From positions 4,372,001-4,436,000 of the forward strand of contig NZ_CP158190.1 of NCBI RefSeq assembly GCF_040250305.1: a stretch of DNA of 64,000 bases. The letters are read 5' to 3'. Positions 9,520-18,489 of this stretch are shown piece after piece (within the stretch, counting starts at the first letter, position 1; each line of letters begins with the position of its first letter). This DNA is from Peribacillus frigoritolerans. Its GTDB lineage: Bacteria > Bacillota > Bacilli > Bacillales > DSM-1321. Under the pieces are notes generated by a model. It searched no databases. It was given only the letters and a program-made list of their open reading frames with translations, and had not been told where the DNA came from. The position numbers and the translations under genes were made by a program.

Positions 9520-9909
9520 TATATCGTTTGCGAGGTATCGCAGTAAACTAATGGATCACTCAATGATCCAATTTCATAGGGAAAGTGGATTTTTTCAGGG
9601 AACCTATTTTGCTTCCGAGATTTCAGAGTTCAACTTATCTTTTTAATCCAATTGATAGCATAATTCTTTTTGAGAAAAACTGGATAGTAGTGGAACTATC
9701 CAGCCCCCACTAATCCACTTTCGATTGAAATGACAATGTCAGGACTACCGAATGAAGTTGAAACGTCCTCTAGCAAATTGTCTGGCTAACCAAATTCCCC
9801 ATCCAATGAACCTGCCAATGCTTCACTCAAAAAAATGCATCCCTGCTTACTGGCAGGAATGCATATATCAGTCACCAAGTACTTGACCATTCTCTATTTA
9901 ATTTACGGC
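9520..9909. other. Non-coding gap with two perfect small palindromes
   Basis: No convincing gene is present. TGGATCA / TGATCCA (9552-9570) lies just after the regulator and may be a weak terminator. CTGGATAGT / ACTATCCAG (9680-9703, 6-nt loop) has no T-run and no obvious role. The terminator of the leftward SDR gene occupies 9829-9864. Confidence 0.45.
9829..9864 (-). terminator. Intrinsic terminator of the SDR gene
   Basis: On the minus strand ATGCATTCCTGC and GCAGGGATGCAT pair and are followed by seven T residues. Confidence 0.8.
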
Positions 9910-10668
9910 TTAATATGCACTCCAACCAGCATCTGCCGTGATGACAGTACCATTAACAAAACTGGAATCGTCTGAAGCTAGGAACAAAGCCACTTTAGCG
10001 ATTTCCTCAGGTTTGCCATTGCGTGGATTGATCGCCATACCCAATTGTTGGCGAGAGAAGCCAAACTCATTGATATTCGTCATGCTGGAACCAATATTGG
10101 TTTCAACTCCGCCTGGTGCTATTGCATTGCAGCGAATCCCTTTATTGGCATACATGAAGCCCGTGTTTTTTGTGAACCCAACGACTGCGTGTTTAGAGGC
10201 AGTGTAAGCCGCACCAGCCCGAGCACCGTATAAACCGCCAGCTGAAGCAATATTGATGATAATCCCTTTTTGTTTTTCTAAAAAGATTGGCAACACCTTT
10301 CTAGTCGAACGCATGACGCTTGTCGTGTTAATGGCAAAAATCCGATCCCATCTAGAATCTTCAACGTCTCCAGCTGGTTCCATGCCGTCCATGATACCCG
10401 CGTTATTGACCAAAATATCCACCGTACCATACGTACTGACCGTGGTATCGATCATATGTTGAATATCTTCCTCCACCGCTACGTTCGTTTTAATGGCAAA
10501 GGCCATTCCGCCATTCGCTTTTATTTCTTCTACCGTTTCGTTCGCACCATCAAGATTTAAATCCGATACGACGACTTTAGCTCCTTCTCGAGCGTAATCT
10601 ATAGCAATTTGTTTTCCCATGCCTGATGCTGCGCCTGTCACTACTGCAACTTTGTCTTGTAATTTCAT
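9910..10668 (-). CDS. SDR-family NAD(P)-dependent oxidoreductase
   Basis: A 252-residue classical short-chain dehydrogenase. The cofactor motif TGAASGMG lies near residue 12, NNAG near 88, the catalytic Ser in NIASAGG near 138 and YTASK near 153, and it ends with the usual GGxxI..DAGWSAY-like tail. I start at 10668 because GGGGGAG lies 6 bp upstream; the ORF-initial ATG at 10686 would overlap that site. It is divergent from a TetR regulator whose probable operators lie between them. Glucose dehydrogenase- and 3-oxoacyl-reductase-like enzymes look alike here, so the substrate is open. Confidence 0.8.
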   Translation of the reverse strand: MKLQDKVAVVTGAASGMGKQIAIDYAREGAKVVVSDLNLDGANETVEEIKANGGMAFAIKTNVAVEEDIQHMIDTTVSTYGTVDILVNNAGIMDGMEPAGDVEDSRWDRIFAINTTSVMRSTRKVLPIFLEKQKGIIINIASAGGLYGARAGAAYTASKHAVVGFTKNTGFMYANKGIRCNAIAPGGVETNIGSSMTNINEFGFSRQQLGMAINPRNGKPEEIAKVALFLASDDSSFVNGTVITADAGWSAY

Positions 10669-10714
10669 TTGAACTCCCCCATTCATTCTAGTGAAGTGAT
10701 ACTTATTGCACAGA

Positions 10715-10845
10715 TGTTCATTAACTAACTTCCTTTATAGTATAATTAGTTTCGGTAGGCTTATACAATCAGCAAATGCTGTCCTCAATGTTGAATAATG
10801 AACAGAAAGTGATCATTATGTTTATTAAAAGCACAATAACGAACA
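10715..10845. promoter_or_regulatory. Repeated TetR-type half-sites in the SDR/TetR divergent region
   Basis: TGTTCATTA (10715-10723), TAATGAACA (10796-10804) and TAACGAACA (10837-10845) are copies of one 9-bp element, the first inverted relative to the others. They bracket the intergenic region and are the likely binding sites of the adjacent TetR protein. Confidence 0.4.
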
Positions 10846-10858
10846 AAGGATGAACAAA

Positions 10859-11473
10859 ATGACTGATAATAATACTGGGATTGATAGAAGGATCAGGAAA
10901 TCCAAAATGGCTTTGAAAGAATCCCTCATTTCTTTAATGCAAAGTAAGGATTTCAGGGAGATATCGATTACTGATATTGTAGAACTCGCCGACCTTAATC
11001 GGGGTACATTTTATAAACACTATCAGTACAAAGAGGAACTGCTTGAAGAGGTCATGGAGGATGTGATTGCCGATTTGATCATATCTTACCGGGAACCTTA
11101 TAAGAACGTCGAAACTTTCACCATCAATGAACTAACGGCTTCGGTCATCAAAATATTTGAACATGTAGCTAACCATGCAAACATTTATACCCTCATCCTA
11201 AAGTCGAATGCATGGCCTACATTACTGGAACGGATTTGTAATGAGTTGAAGAAACTTCCAGTGGAGGACCTGGAAGATTACCAGCCGAACCCTAAGATCA
11301 ATAAAGAACTTGCCTCCAGTTACCAAGCATATGCGATATTGGGCATGATCATCGAATGGGTCAACACTGGCTTTAAATATAGCGCTGACTATATGGCTGA
11401 ACAGCTGCTGGAAATCCTTAATAATAAATCGGTAAATGCCGTCTTTAAAATAAACCATTTAAAGCAGAAATAA
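10859..11473 (+). CDS. TetR/AcrR-family regulator
   Basis: A 204-residue regulator with an N-terminal helix-turn-helix (ISITDIVELADLNRGTFYKHY, residues about 35-55) and a C-terminal ligand domain resembling the TetR_C_8 type. Start at 10859 is preferred because AAAGGA (10845-10850) is 8 bp upstream; the ATG at 10850 overlaps that site. It is divergent from the SDR gene, which it probably represses. The inducer is unknown. Confidence 0.75.
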   Translation: MTDNNTGIDRRIRKSKMALKESLISLMQSKDFREISITDIVELADLNRGTFYKHYQYKEELLEEVMEDVIADLIISYREPYKNVETFTINELTASVIKIFEHVANHANIYTLILKSNAWPTLLERICNELKKLPVEDLEDYQPNPKINKELASSYQAYAILGMIIEWVNTGFKYSADYMAEQLLEILNNKSVNAVFKINHLKQK

Positions 11474-11503
11474 GAGGGCTGCACCGGCAACCCTCCTATC
11501 GCC

Positions 11504-12205
11504 TTAAAGCGCCTGCCCTATGGAAAGAAACCTTTTTACGACAGACAAGAAAGCAGGTAAATCATCTTCATGGACAAAGTGTCCGGCATCCTCTATCGTC
11601 ACCAATTCGCAATTCGGGATAAGCTCGGAAACCTCCTGCAATTTGTTTTGGGGAATATGGCTGGCCCCGCCCCCTATAACAAGCGTCGGCATCATAATAT
11701 CGGTGAGGCGTGCCCACCATTCGGGATCGGGTTCATTAAGCTGCTGTAGAATCGAAGGCACTACCTGCCAATCAAACGGCAGTGGAACAGAAGGCCTGGT
11801 AGGAACCTCCATTGGTTTATCCGAGAAAGGAGGTGGTGTGTCTTCGACAATCAACCTTTCTATCCTCGAAGGAAAAGTTTGCGAGAAAAGATAGGAAACC
11901 GTCCCCCCCATGGAATGCCCCATTAGCGAAAACCTTCCCAAATCAAGCGCATCCGCAAAATGAAGCAAATCATCGCACATCAATTCAAAAGTATATGTAT
12001 TAGTTCTCGCACTCCCACCGTGGCCCCGTAAATCTAAAGCTAAAACACGATAATTTTCTCCTAATGCGGCAGCCGCTCGATCCCATGAATCCGAACTTTT
12101 TCCCAGCGCGTGAAGAACAACAAGCGGCGGTGCAGAAACATCCCCGCTCTCCCGGTATTGAAACGTGAGTCCATTCAATTCAATTTGATTAACCCGTATT
12201 TCCAT
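11504..12205 (-). CDS. Alpha/beta-hydrolase
   Basis: A 233-residue cytoplasmic alpha/beta-hydrolase. The nucleophile elbow GHSMGG is near residue 96, the oxyanion region is VVLHALGKSSDSW, and the catalytic histidine is in EDAGHFVHED near the C terminus. The start follows GAGCGGAG. It ends 30 bp from the convergent TetR gene and shows no clear operon partner. Esterase, haloperoxidase-like and menaquinone-type hydrolases share these motifs, so the substrate is not assigned. Confidence 0.75.
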   Translation of the reverse strand: MEIRVNQIELNGLTFQYRESGDVSAPPLVVLHALGKSSDSWDRAAAALGENYRVLALDLRGHGGSARTNTYTFELMCDDLLHFADALDLGRFSLMGHSMGGTVSYLFSQTFPSRIERLIVEDTPPPFSDKPMEVPTRPSVPLPFDWQVVPSILQQLNEPDPEWWARLTDIMMPTLVIGGGASHIPQNKLQEVSELIPNCELVTIEDAGHFVHEDDLPAFLSVVKRFLSIGQAL

Positions 12206-12308
12206 CTCCGCTCAACTCCCAGCATCGGATACATCATTTTGAACCCGATCTATTTTAAAAAAACCTCCTAAAATACTATGTTCACTATAATTAAATTATA
12301 CTTTTTAT

Positions 12309-12413
12309 GCCTTCACCCATTTATTCGTCCTGCATCTAATAATTTCAGCCTTCACACCTTTTATTCCTGCCTTCATCCGTATTTATTCGGCATTCACAAC
12401 ATTCATTCATCCT
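12309..12413. repeat. Tandem array A: about five 16-23 bp degenerate units
   Basis: Units begin GC(C/A)TTCA or GCATC and contain (A/T)TTTATTC, for example GCCTTCATCCGTATTTATTC. Read on the minus strand the units contain CGAATAAAT..GTGAAGGC. The array fills the gap between two leftward genes and just reaches the end of the LysR gene. It is the most degenerate of five such arrays in the window. Confidence 0.55.
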
Positions 12414-13305
12414 TTGGCCTAGCAGAGTTGGCGGCAGCGAAGTAATCAATGACAAATAACCGAAATTGCTTGGCTACTGGGGTGAAGTAGCGTTTTTCTG
12501 ACCAGCCGAGCCCTATTGTTCTTTGACAAGCAGGTTCTGTTATTCGGATTTTATGGGATAATGATCCGGTTTGATGAAGCCATGTCAATTCGGATACGAA
12601 GGCGACCCCCAACCCTTTCCTGACAAGGTCCGAGATGACAGCTGGTTCATCTCCTTCGAAGGCGATGTGCTGGACGAATCCCGCTTCGAGGCAAAATTGG
12701 TCGGTTAGGCTGCGGAACCCGAAGCCTGTATTCATACTGATGAATGGTTCATCTTTCACTTCTTGGAGTGTAATGCTTTCCCTGCCTGCCAGCCGATGAT
12801 TGGGAGGCACGATCAAGTATATTTCTTCGGTGATCAGCGGTTCCCACTTTAAGTCCGGGCCTTCGATCGGAACGGATGATATGCAATAATCGATTTCTCC
12901 TTCAATTAAAAGCTGCTTCATGGATGATATGGATTTTAGGAATTGTTGAAAACGGACATCCGGGTATTGAGATAAAAATGTACCCAATAAATCAGGCAGG
13001 ACCCTGGGAATGGTAACGGCCAAAGTGATGTTCTTTTGGTCTTGATCTGCTAATTCCACTATTTCGCGCCTTCCTTCATTCAGTTCCGCAAAAGCGCGTT
13101 CGACCCGTTTCAAGAATATTCGGCCGGCTGCATTGAGCTTGATTTTCCGGTGTTCCCTATCGAACAGTGCGACACCCAAATCCTCTTCAAGCCGGGATAT
13201 GGTTTTACTGAGGGATGGCTGAGCTATTTGAAGTTGTTCCGCAGCCTTCGTCATATGTTCCAGTCGTGCTACGGTTTGAAAGTACTGCAGCTGTAATATT
13301 TCCAT
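12403..13305 (-). CDS. LysR-family transcriptional regulator
   Basis: A 300-residue LTTR with an N-terminal winged HTH (residues about 5-60: LEHMTKAAEQLQIAQPSLSKTISRLEE) and a periplasmic-binding-like effector domain. It is divergent from the YhgE/Pip gene, and the 120-bp gap holds two perfect palindromes that could be its sites. A tail of hydrophilic residues (AAANSARPKDE) ends inside repeat array A, so the last codons may be derived from repeat sequence. The target and effector are unknown. Confidence 0.82.
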   Translation of the reverse strand: MEILQLQYFQTVARLEHMTKAAEQLQIAQPSLSKTISRLEEDLGVALFDREHRKIKLNAAGRIFLKRVERAFAELNEGRREIVELADQDQKNITLAVTIPRVLPDLLGTFLSQYPDVRFQQFLKSISSMKQLLIEGEIDYCISSVPIEGPDLKWEPLITEEIYLIVPPNHRLAGRESITLQEVKDEPFISMNTGFGFRSLTDQFCLEAGFVQHIAFEGDEPAVISDLVRKGLGVAFVSELTWLHQTGSLSHKIRITEPACQRTIGLGWSEKRYFTPVAKQFRLFVIDYFAAANSARPKDE

Positions 13306-13322
13306 ATTCCCACTCTCTTCAC

Positions 13323-13359
13323 ATAGATTTAAATCTATTATTACATAATCAATTATGTA
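13323..13359. promoter_or_regulatory. Two adjacent palindromes in the LysR/YhgE divergent region
   Basis: ATAGATTTAAATCTAT (13323-13338) and TACATAAT-CA-ATTATGTA (13342-13359) are both perfect. LTTR sites are typically paired AT-rich interrupted dyads, so these are good candidates for autoregulation of the LysR gene and control of the membrane protein gene. Confidence 0.45.
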
Positions 13360-13425
13360 TTATACAGTATCTAAAAAAGCCATTATCATGAAATAATCTC
13401 TTAGTTAGAAAGGGCAGGCTCAATA

Positions 13426-15429
13426 ATGAATGGTTTACAACTTGTATTTCAAGATATAAAAGCAATGTGGAAACATAAACACGGGAGAATCGCCTTGATT
13501 TTCCTTTTGGTCGTTCCATTGATTTACTCTGGTTTCTTCTTGGCTGGATATTGGAATCCTTATGGAAAGTTGGATCAGCTCCCTGTAGCAGTGGTCAATC
13601 TCGATAAGGGGTCGGAAATGGATGATAAACCAGTCCAAGCTGGAGATGATTTCGTTAAACAATTGAAGAAGCAAAAAGAATTGGACTTTCACTTTGTCAC
13701 GGCAAAGGAGGCTAATACAGGCCTTGAAGAAGGTACCTATTATATGGTTGTCACGATCCCGGAGCATTTTTCGGAAAATGTCACGACTTTAATGGATGAA
13801 AAACCGGAAAGAGCTAAACTTTTGTATACTGTTAATCCAGGTAAAAACTTCGTTGCCTCACAGATCAGCTCAACTGCTGCTGAAAAGATGACTGCAAAAA
13901 TCAACGCAAGCATTACAAAAGTCTATTCTGAAGGCATCCTTTCAAAATTCCAGGAGGTTTCTAAAGGCTTGGCGGATGCCGGGGATGGAGCGGAAGAGCT
14001 TCATCAAGGAACGGCGGAAGCGAAAGGCGGCAGTGAGAAATTGGATGATGGCATTCAGGATTTGAATGATGGCGCCCAGAAACTGCAAACAGGAAGCGCC
14101 AAGCTCTTGGATGGACAAGAAACCTTAGCCCATGGTGCGAAAGGATTAACATCAGGTTCCCAGAACTTGTATTCCGGCATGAAGCAGCTATCGGATGGAC
14201 ATCACTCATTGGAAAATGGGATGAATGAAGTAAGTCAGGGTATTGAGGACTGGTCAGCCGGAAATGAAAAATTGACGCAAGGGCAAGAACAGGCTGCCGA
14301 TACAGTGAATACCCTTAAGAAACAATTGGATGCCTATATGAAAAGTCATCCTGATGCAGTAAAGGATCAAGACTTTAAGCAAATCATTGCCCTATCAGAA
14401 GGTTTATCCAAAACAGCTGCCACTTTAAATGCCGGTCAAAGGCAATTGGGCGAAGGTGCTGAAAAAGTGGCTGATGGACAAGAGACCCTTCAATCCGGGA
14501 TGAATGCCTTTGGTGATAGAATGGCACAAGCTACCTCAGGTGCTAAGCAATTAAACGAGGGATCTGAAGAATTCGCGAATGGTTTCTCTAAATGGACAAA
14601 TGGTTTTTCCACTTTAAATGCTGGAATCGTTTCGCTAGCTGGCGGAAGCAGCCAGCTAGCTAGTGGATCGACGGAACTACAAGACGGACTGGCTTCGCTG
14701 GAAGCGGGCTCAAGCAAGTTATCCTCCAAGCTTAATGAAGCTGCCGATAAAACGGCTAGTCTTCAGTACGACGATTCGACCACTTCAATGTTCTCTGAAC
14801 CCGTGCAATTGGTCCAATCCAATTTATCTGAAGTTCCTAACTATGGAACCGGAATTGCCCCTTATTTTCTGTCATTGGCTTTTTATGTAGGCGGCATCAT
14901 GGCTTCCAATATCTTGCCGCTTGGCCGCAGGCAGAATCTTAAGGTAACCGGAACCGTTCATTTCACGAATAAATTAATGCTGGTATATGTAATCGGCTTG
15001 ATTCAGGCACTTCTAGTGGATGCAGTGGTCCTGCTTGGATTCCATTTACATGTAGCAAGTGTCCCTGTATTCATTCTATCTAGCATCATCGTTTCATTTA
15101 CCTTCATGACGTTCATTCTTATGCTGGTGACCGTATTCGGAGTGGTCGGAAAATTCGCAGCCGTGACCCTTCTCGTGTTCCAATTGGCTACGTGCGGCGG
15201 AACATTCCCAGGCGAACTGGGCATGTCATTATTGACGAAAATCGGTCAATTTTTACCTATGGCCCACTCACTAAAGGAACTTCAAGAGGTCATCTCCTTA
15301 GGCGGCTGGGAAAACTTGCAGGCGCAGATTTGGATTTTACTTGCCTATCTCGTTTCTGCGGCGATCATTTGCTGGATAGCCAGTCATATCCAGCAAGCAA
15401 AAGTAACTTCAGAGGAAGTGACATCTTGA
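13426..15429 (+). CDS. YhgE/Pip-family membrane protein
   Basis: A 667-residue protein with one N-terminal membrane segment (residues about 22-44), a long extracytoplasmic region and a C-terminal block of about five membrane segments typical of ABC-2-type permease domains. The middle (about 190-430) is built of repeats of the form LxxGxxxLxxG/xxLxDG, predicted helical or coiled. Family members include phage infection protein Pip and ESX-associated YhgE/EsaA-like proteins, whose exact roles differ. No type VII secretion genes are visible nearby. The start follows AAAGGGCAGG. Confidence 0.8.
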   Translation: MNGLQLVFQDIKAMWKHKHGRIALIFLLVVPLIYSGFFLAGYWNPYGKLDQLPVAVVNLDKGSEMDDKPVQAGDDFVKQLKKQKELDFHFVTAKEANTGLEEGTYYMVVTIPEHFSENVTTLMDEKPERAKLLYTVNPGKNFVASQISSTAAEKMTAKINASITKVYSEGILSKFQEVSKGLADAGDGAEELHQGTAEAKGGSEKLDDGIQDLNDGAQKLQTGSAKLLDGQETLAHGAKGLTSGSQNLYSGMKQLSDGHHSLENGMNEVSQGIEDWSAGNEKLTQGQEQAADTVNTLKKQLDAYMKSHPDAVKDQDFKQIIALSEGLSKTAATLNAGQRQLGEGAEKVADGQETLQSGMNAFGDRMAQATSGAKQLNEGSEEFANGFSKWTNGFSTLNAGIVSLAGGSSQLASGSTELQDGLASLEAGSSKLSSKLNEAADKTASLQYDDSTTSMFSEPVQLVQSNLSEVPNYGTGIAPYFLSLAFYVGGIMASNILPLGRRQNLKVTGTVHFTNKLMLVYVIGLIQALLVDAVVLLGFHLHVASVPVFILSSIIVSFTFMTFILMLVTVFGVVGKFAAVTLLVFQLATCGGTFPGELGMSLLTKIGQFLPMAHSLKELQEVISLGGWENLQAQIWILLAYLVSAAIICWIASHIQQAKVTSEEVTS

Positions 15430-15432
15430 TGT

Positions 15433-15468
15433 AAAAAAAGCGCAGTGCAAATGGCACTGCGCTTTTTT
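15433..15468. terminator. Bidirectional terminator after the YhgE/Pip gene
   Basis: AAAAAAGCGCAGTGC pairs perfectly with GCACTGCGCTTTTTT around an AAATG loop. Confidence 0.88.
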
Positions 15469-15510
15469 GTATACAAGTGAAATCAACAGGTAAAACATAC
15501 TGATTGATTC

Positions 15511-15675
15511 GTGGGTCGAATTAATTCTTGCGTGGGTCGAATTACTCCATCGTGGGTCGAATTACTCCATCGTGGGTCGAATTAAATCGGTGGTAGGTCG
15601 AATTAAATCGGTGGTAGGTCGAATGATTCCGCTATAGCCTAAATTAATTCCGCTGTAAATCAAACTAGATGGCTG
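15511..15675. repeat. Tandem array B: eight 20-21 bp units
   Basis: Units read G(T)GGGTCGAATTA plus a variable tail (ATTCTTGC, CTCCATC twice, AATCGGTG twice, then GATTCCGCT and two degenerate copies). The period is 20-21 bp. The array sits between two strong terminators in a convergent intergenic region, so it should be little transcribed. The core TCGAATTA recurs as TCGGATTA in array E at 43.5 kb. Confidence 0.9.
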
Positions 15676-15682
15676 AAGTTAT

Positions 15683-15732
15683 AAAAAAAAGCCCTATGCT
15701 TCCTGACGATTCAGGTGGCATAGGGCTTTTTA
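15683..15732. terminator. Bidirectional terminator of the DHA2 exporter gene
   Basis: GCCCTATGC (15691-15699) pairs with GCATAGGGC (15718-15726), flanked by an A-run and a T-run. Confidence 0.85.
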
Positions 15733-15741
15733 TTGTTTCAT

Positions 15742-17247
15742 TTAAGCGGTTTGATCTTTTTTCATAGCTGGTTTTTCTTCAGCTGGCCATGCGCGCTTAA
15801 TGAATAATGCCAGAATCAGCGCCACACCGGCAATGAAGGTAGATACAAAGAAGGAGAAGTTAATTCCATCGAGCATTGCCTGCATCCCGATTTGGGCTTT
15901 CATTTGGCCCATCATCTCAGCTGTGGGCTGGCTTGTTAATTTGCTCATCGCTTTCGTCATTAAATCTTCGGCAGTAGAAGCTGCACGGTTAGACATGACC
16001 GTAACGAGCAATGCCGTACCGATCGCACCAGAAATTTGGTTCAGTGTGTTATTCATGGCTGTACCGTGCGGGTTCATGCGGGCTGGCAGCGAGTTCAAAC
16101 CATTTGTCATGATCGGCATCATGGACATTGACATCCCGAAGGAACGAACGGAAAACAGGATTACAATTTCTGTATACGTAGTTTCCATTGATAATTTACT
16201 TAGCAAATACGTAGTTACCACGGTGATAAGCAAACCGATTGAAGCAAGGATGCGGGCACCGAACTTATCGAAAAGCTTACCGGTAACCGGTGACATGAGG
16301 GCCATTAATAACGCACCTGGAAGCATCAGTAATCCAGAATCGAATGGTGAAATGCCACGTACTGTTTGTGTGTACATCGGAATTAAGATCATCCCCGAGA
16401 ACATCGCCATGTTCAGTACGATTGAGATCGTTGCGGATAAAGCGAACATCGGGTGCTTGAAGATCTTGAACTCAAGCATTGGTGTTTCCATTTTAAGCTG
16501 GCGTGTTATGAAAAGGATCAGGGAGATGGCACCGACAATCAGTGTTCCGTATACCTCAAGGCTATCCCAACCCTTGCTGCCTGCCGAACTGAATCCGTAA
16601 AGCAAACCGCCGAAGCCTAAGCTTGAAAGGATGACCGATATTTTATCAATTGAGATATCGACTTTTTCCTTGTGGTCTTTAAGTTTAAAGAAGCCGAAAA
16701 TAAGCACTAGTAAAGCTAGCGGAGTAATGAAATGGAATAGCATTCTCCAATCATAATGTTCAATGATCCAGCCTGAAAGCGTCGGCCCGATTGCAGGGGC
16801 AAACATCATGACCAAACCGAATAGTCCCATTGCCGAGCCACGTTTTTCAACAGGGAAAGAAGTTAAAAGTACGTTCATTAATAATGGCATCATGATTGCC
16901 GAACCGGCAGCCTGAACCATACGTGCGCTCAATAATAGCGGGAATACATGCGCTACACCTGCCACGATTGTCCCGATTGAGAATAGGAGCATGGCTGTCA
17001 GGAACAGATTACGTACCGAATATTTTCTTATTAAGAAGGCAGTTGTCGGAATCATGATTCCGTTCACGAGCATGTAGCCAGTTGTCAGCCATTGAACTGT
17101 GGAAGTCTCTATTCCCAGGTCTATTTGAATTGATGGCAGTGCAATATTTAAAAGGGTTGAATTCAGTATCGATATGAACGCCCCGACCATCAGTATGGCC
17201 AAAATGCCATACGAACCCTTTTTCTCATTTATTTGTGCAGTACTCAC
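15742..17247 (-). CDS. DHA2-family MFS drug exporter (14 TM, EmrB/LmrB type)
   Basis: A 501-residue proton-driven exporter with about 14 membrane segments. The motif-C-like GLVMMFAPAIGPTLSGWI in segment 5 and NSTLLNIALPSI in segment 1 are typical of EmrB/QacA proteins. A GTG start follows GGAGGAATAGATAAAAA. It is divergent from a TetR gene, the usual arrangement for inducible drug pumps. Related Bacillus proteins include LmrB and MdtP; the substrate is not predictable. Confidence 0.85.
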   Translation of the reverse strand: MSTAQINEKKGSYGILAILMVGAFISILNSTLLNIALPSIQIDLGIETSTVQWLTTGYMLVNGIMIPTTAFLIRKYSVRNLFLTAMLLFSIGTIVAGVAHVFPLLLSARMVQAAGSAIMMPLLMNVLLTSFPVEKRGSAMGLFGLVMMFAPAIGPTLSGWIIEHYDWRMLFHFITPLALLVLIFGFFKLKDHKEKVDISIDKISVILSSLGFGGLLYGFSSAGSKGWDSLEVYGTLIVGAISLILFITRQLKMETPMLEFKIFKHPMFALSATISIVLNMAMFSGMILIPMYTQTVRGISPFDSGLLMLPGALLMALMSPVTGKLFDKFGARILASIGLLITVVTTYLLSKLSMETTYTEIVILFSVRSFGMSMSMMPIMTNGLNSLPARMNPHGTAMNNTLNQISGAIGTALLVTVMSNRAASTAEDLMTKAMSKLTSQPTAEMMGQMKAQIGMQAMLDGINFSFFVSTFIAGVALILALFIKRAWPAEEKPAMKKDQTA

Positions 17248-17297
17248 TTTTTATCTATTCCTCCATTCAAACTATCGGTTCATTTAATTAGACGAGC

Positions 17298-17332
17298 GGT
17301 ATATTTCAATCTCACAAAATCAATAATATACC
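17298..17332. promoter_or_regulatory. Inverted repeat in front of the DHA2 exporter
   Basis: GGTATATT (17298-17305) and AATATACC (17325-17332) are perfect inverted copies 19 bp apart, in the upstream region of the exporter. A possible regulator site; no assay-level support. Confidence 0.3.
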
Positions 17333-17412
17333 CCTAGTTCATTTTTTGCAATAAAAATTTACTGGTTTAAATAAGGGTTTGTGCTGCCATGAAAAATAGA
17401 GTACGATTAAAT

Positions 17413-17429
17413 TTATACAAGCAGTATAA
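17413..17429. promoter_or_regulatory. Candidate TetR operator overlapping the regulator's -10 box
   Basis: TTATAC-AAGCA-GTATAA is a perfect 6-5-6 palindrome, and its right arm overlaps TATAAT at 17425-17430. Occupancy would repress the TetR gene that begins about 18 bp downstream. Confidence 0.5.
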
Positions 17430-17447
17430 TGAAAATTAGGTGATATG

Positions 17448-18344
17448 ATGAATAATCGAAGGCAGAATGTCATCGATACGGCTCATAAGCTGTTTATTGA
17501 CAAAGGCTACCAAGCCACGTCCATACAGGACATTCTAGACGGCAGCGGTATATCAAAAGGTACATTTTATAATTATTTCCCTTCGAAGGGTGAATTATTT
17601 ATAGCCATTTTCCGTTCCGTTTATACAAAGATTCGCCATGAACGGGAAAAACTGTTGATTGGTCAAGATTCCGCCGATATTGAAATTTTCATCCGGCAGC
17701 TCGAACTGCAATTGATGGTGAACAAGCAAAGCAAATTGCTTATACTGATCGAAGAAGTCCGTGTTTCCAACGATGAAGAATTAAAACAATTCATCAATAA
17801 GACGCTATTGTTGAGCTTACGTTGGATGTTTAACCGTTTTATCGATATCTTCGGGGAAAGTAAAAAACCCTATCTTTTAGATAGCGTCATTATCTTTCAT
17901 TCGATGATGACCCACATGAGCCATTTTAGTTACCGTGCTAATCCCGCTGGTATACCGGACATACAAATTATCCGCTATTGCATGAACCGTATTGTCCATT
18001 TAGTCAATGAAGTGGCTGAAAGCGGCGAACAGATCATTGATCCGGAATTAATGGATACGTGGTTTCCAAAATTCACAAACCAGCTTGATGCTTGCCATAA
18101 TGATTTGCTTCATTCCACCACGGAATTGAAAAAAGCGATAAACAAAGCTATTCCTTGCGATGAAGATCGAAGAAGAGCCATTGAATTGGTCGATTTCATC
18201 CAAGATGAGCTGATGCAGTCAGACAAACCGCGAGAATTCTTGATAGAAAGTCTACTGGCCACTTTGAAAACTGGATATGCTTCACAGATCCAAGCATACA
18301 TGGAGTCTTTTGAAGAAAGCATCACCTCTTGTTTGAGCCGATGA
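17448..18344 (+). CDS. TetR-family regulator with extended C-terminal region
   Basis: A 298-residue protein, long for a TetR member (usual length about 190-220). The N-terminal HTH is QATSIQDILDGSGISKGTFYNYFPSKGEL (split: residues about 22-50). The extra C-terminal 90 residues are charged and helical. Two adjacent ATGs exist; the second (17448) gives better spacing from AGGTGAT. It is divergent from the DHA2 exporter and probably represses it. A related long TetR partner accompanies several Bacillus LmrB/YhcA-type pumps. Confidence 0.78.
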   Translation: MNNRRQNVIDTAHKLFIDKGYQATSIQDILDGSGISKGTFYNYFPSKGELFIAIFRSVYTKIRHEREKLLIGQDSADIEIFIRQLELQLMVNKQSKLLILIEEVRVSNDEELKQFINKTLLLSLRWMFNRFIDIFGESKKPYLLDSVIIFHSMMTHMSHFSYRANPAGIPDIQIIRYCMNRIVHLVNEVAESGEQIIDPELMDTWFPKFTNQLDACHNDLLHSTTELKKAINKAIPCDEDRRRAIELVDFIQDELMQSDKPREFLIESLLATLKTGYASQIQAYMESFEESITSCLSR

Positions 18345-18358
18345 AGATGGAGACACAC

Positions 18359-18389
18359 GCACCTACCGAAAATGGCAGGTGTTTTTTTT
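18359..18389 (+). terminator. Intrinsic terminator of the TetR gene
   Basis: CACCTACC / GGCAGGTG around GAAAAT, followed by eight T residues. Confidence 0.8.
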
Positions 18390-18489
18390 ATGGCTTCTTG
18401 AATTGCCCCTGATTTTATAAAAGAGTTGGTTTTATAAATGGGACCTAAGGAAACACTATCCTTATCATAATAAAGGGAGGTCTATCTAC

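Noticed and set aside
11474..11503. GAGGG...CCCTC hairpin between the TetR and alpha/beta-hydrolase genes
   Set aside because: No T-run on either strand and a poorly paired stem; a terminator call is not justified.
15800..16600. 266-residue rightward ORF opposite the DHA2 exporter
   Set aside because: Antisense shadow of a membrane-protein gene with clear family motifs on the other strand; no RBS.
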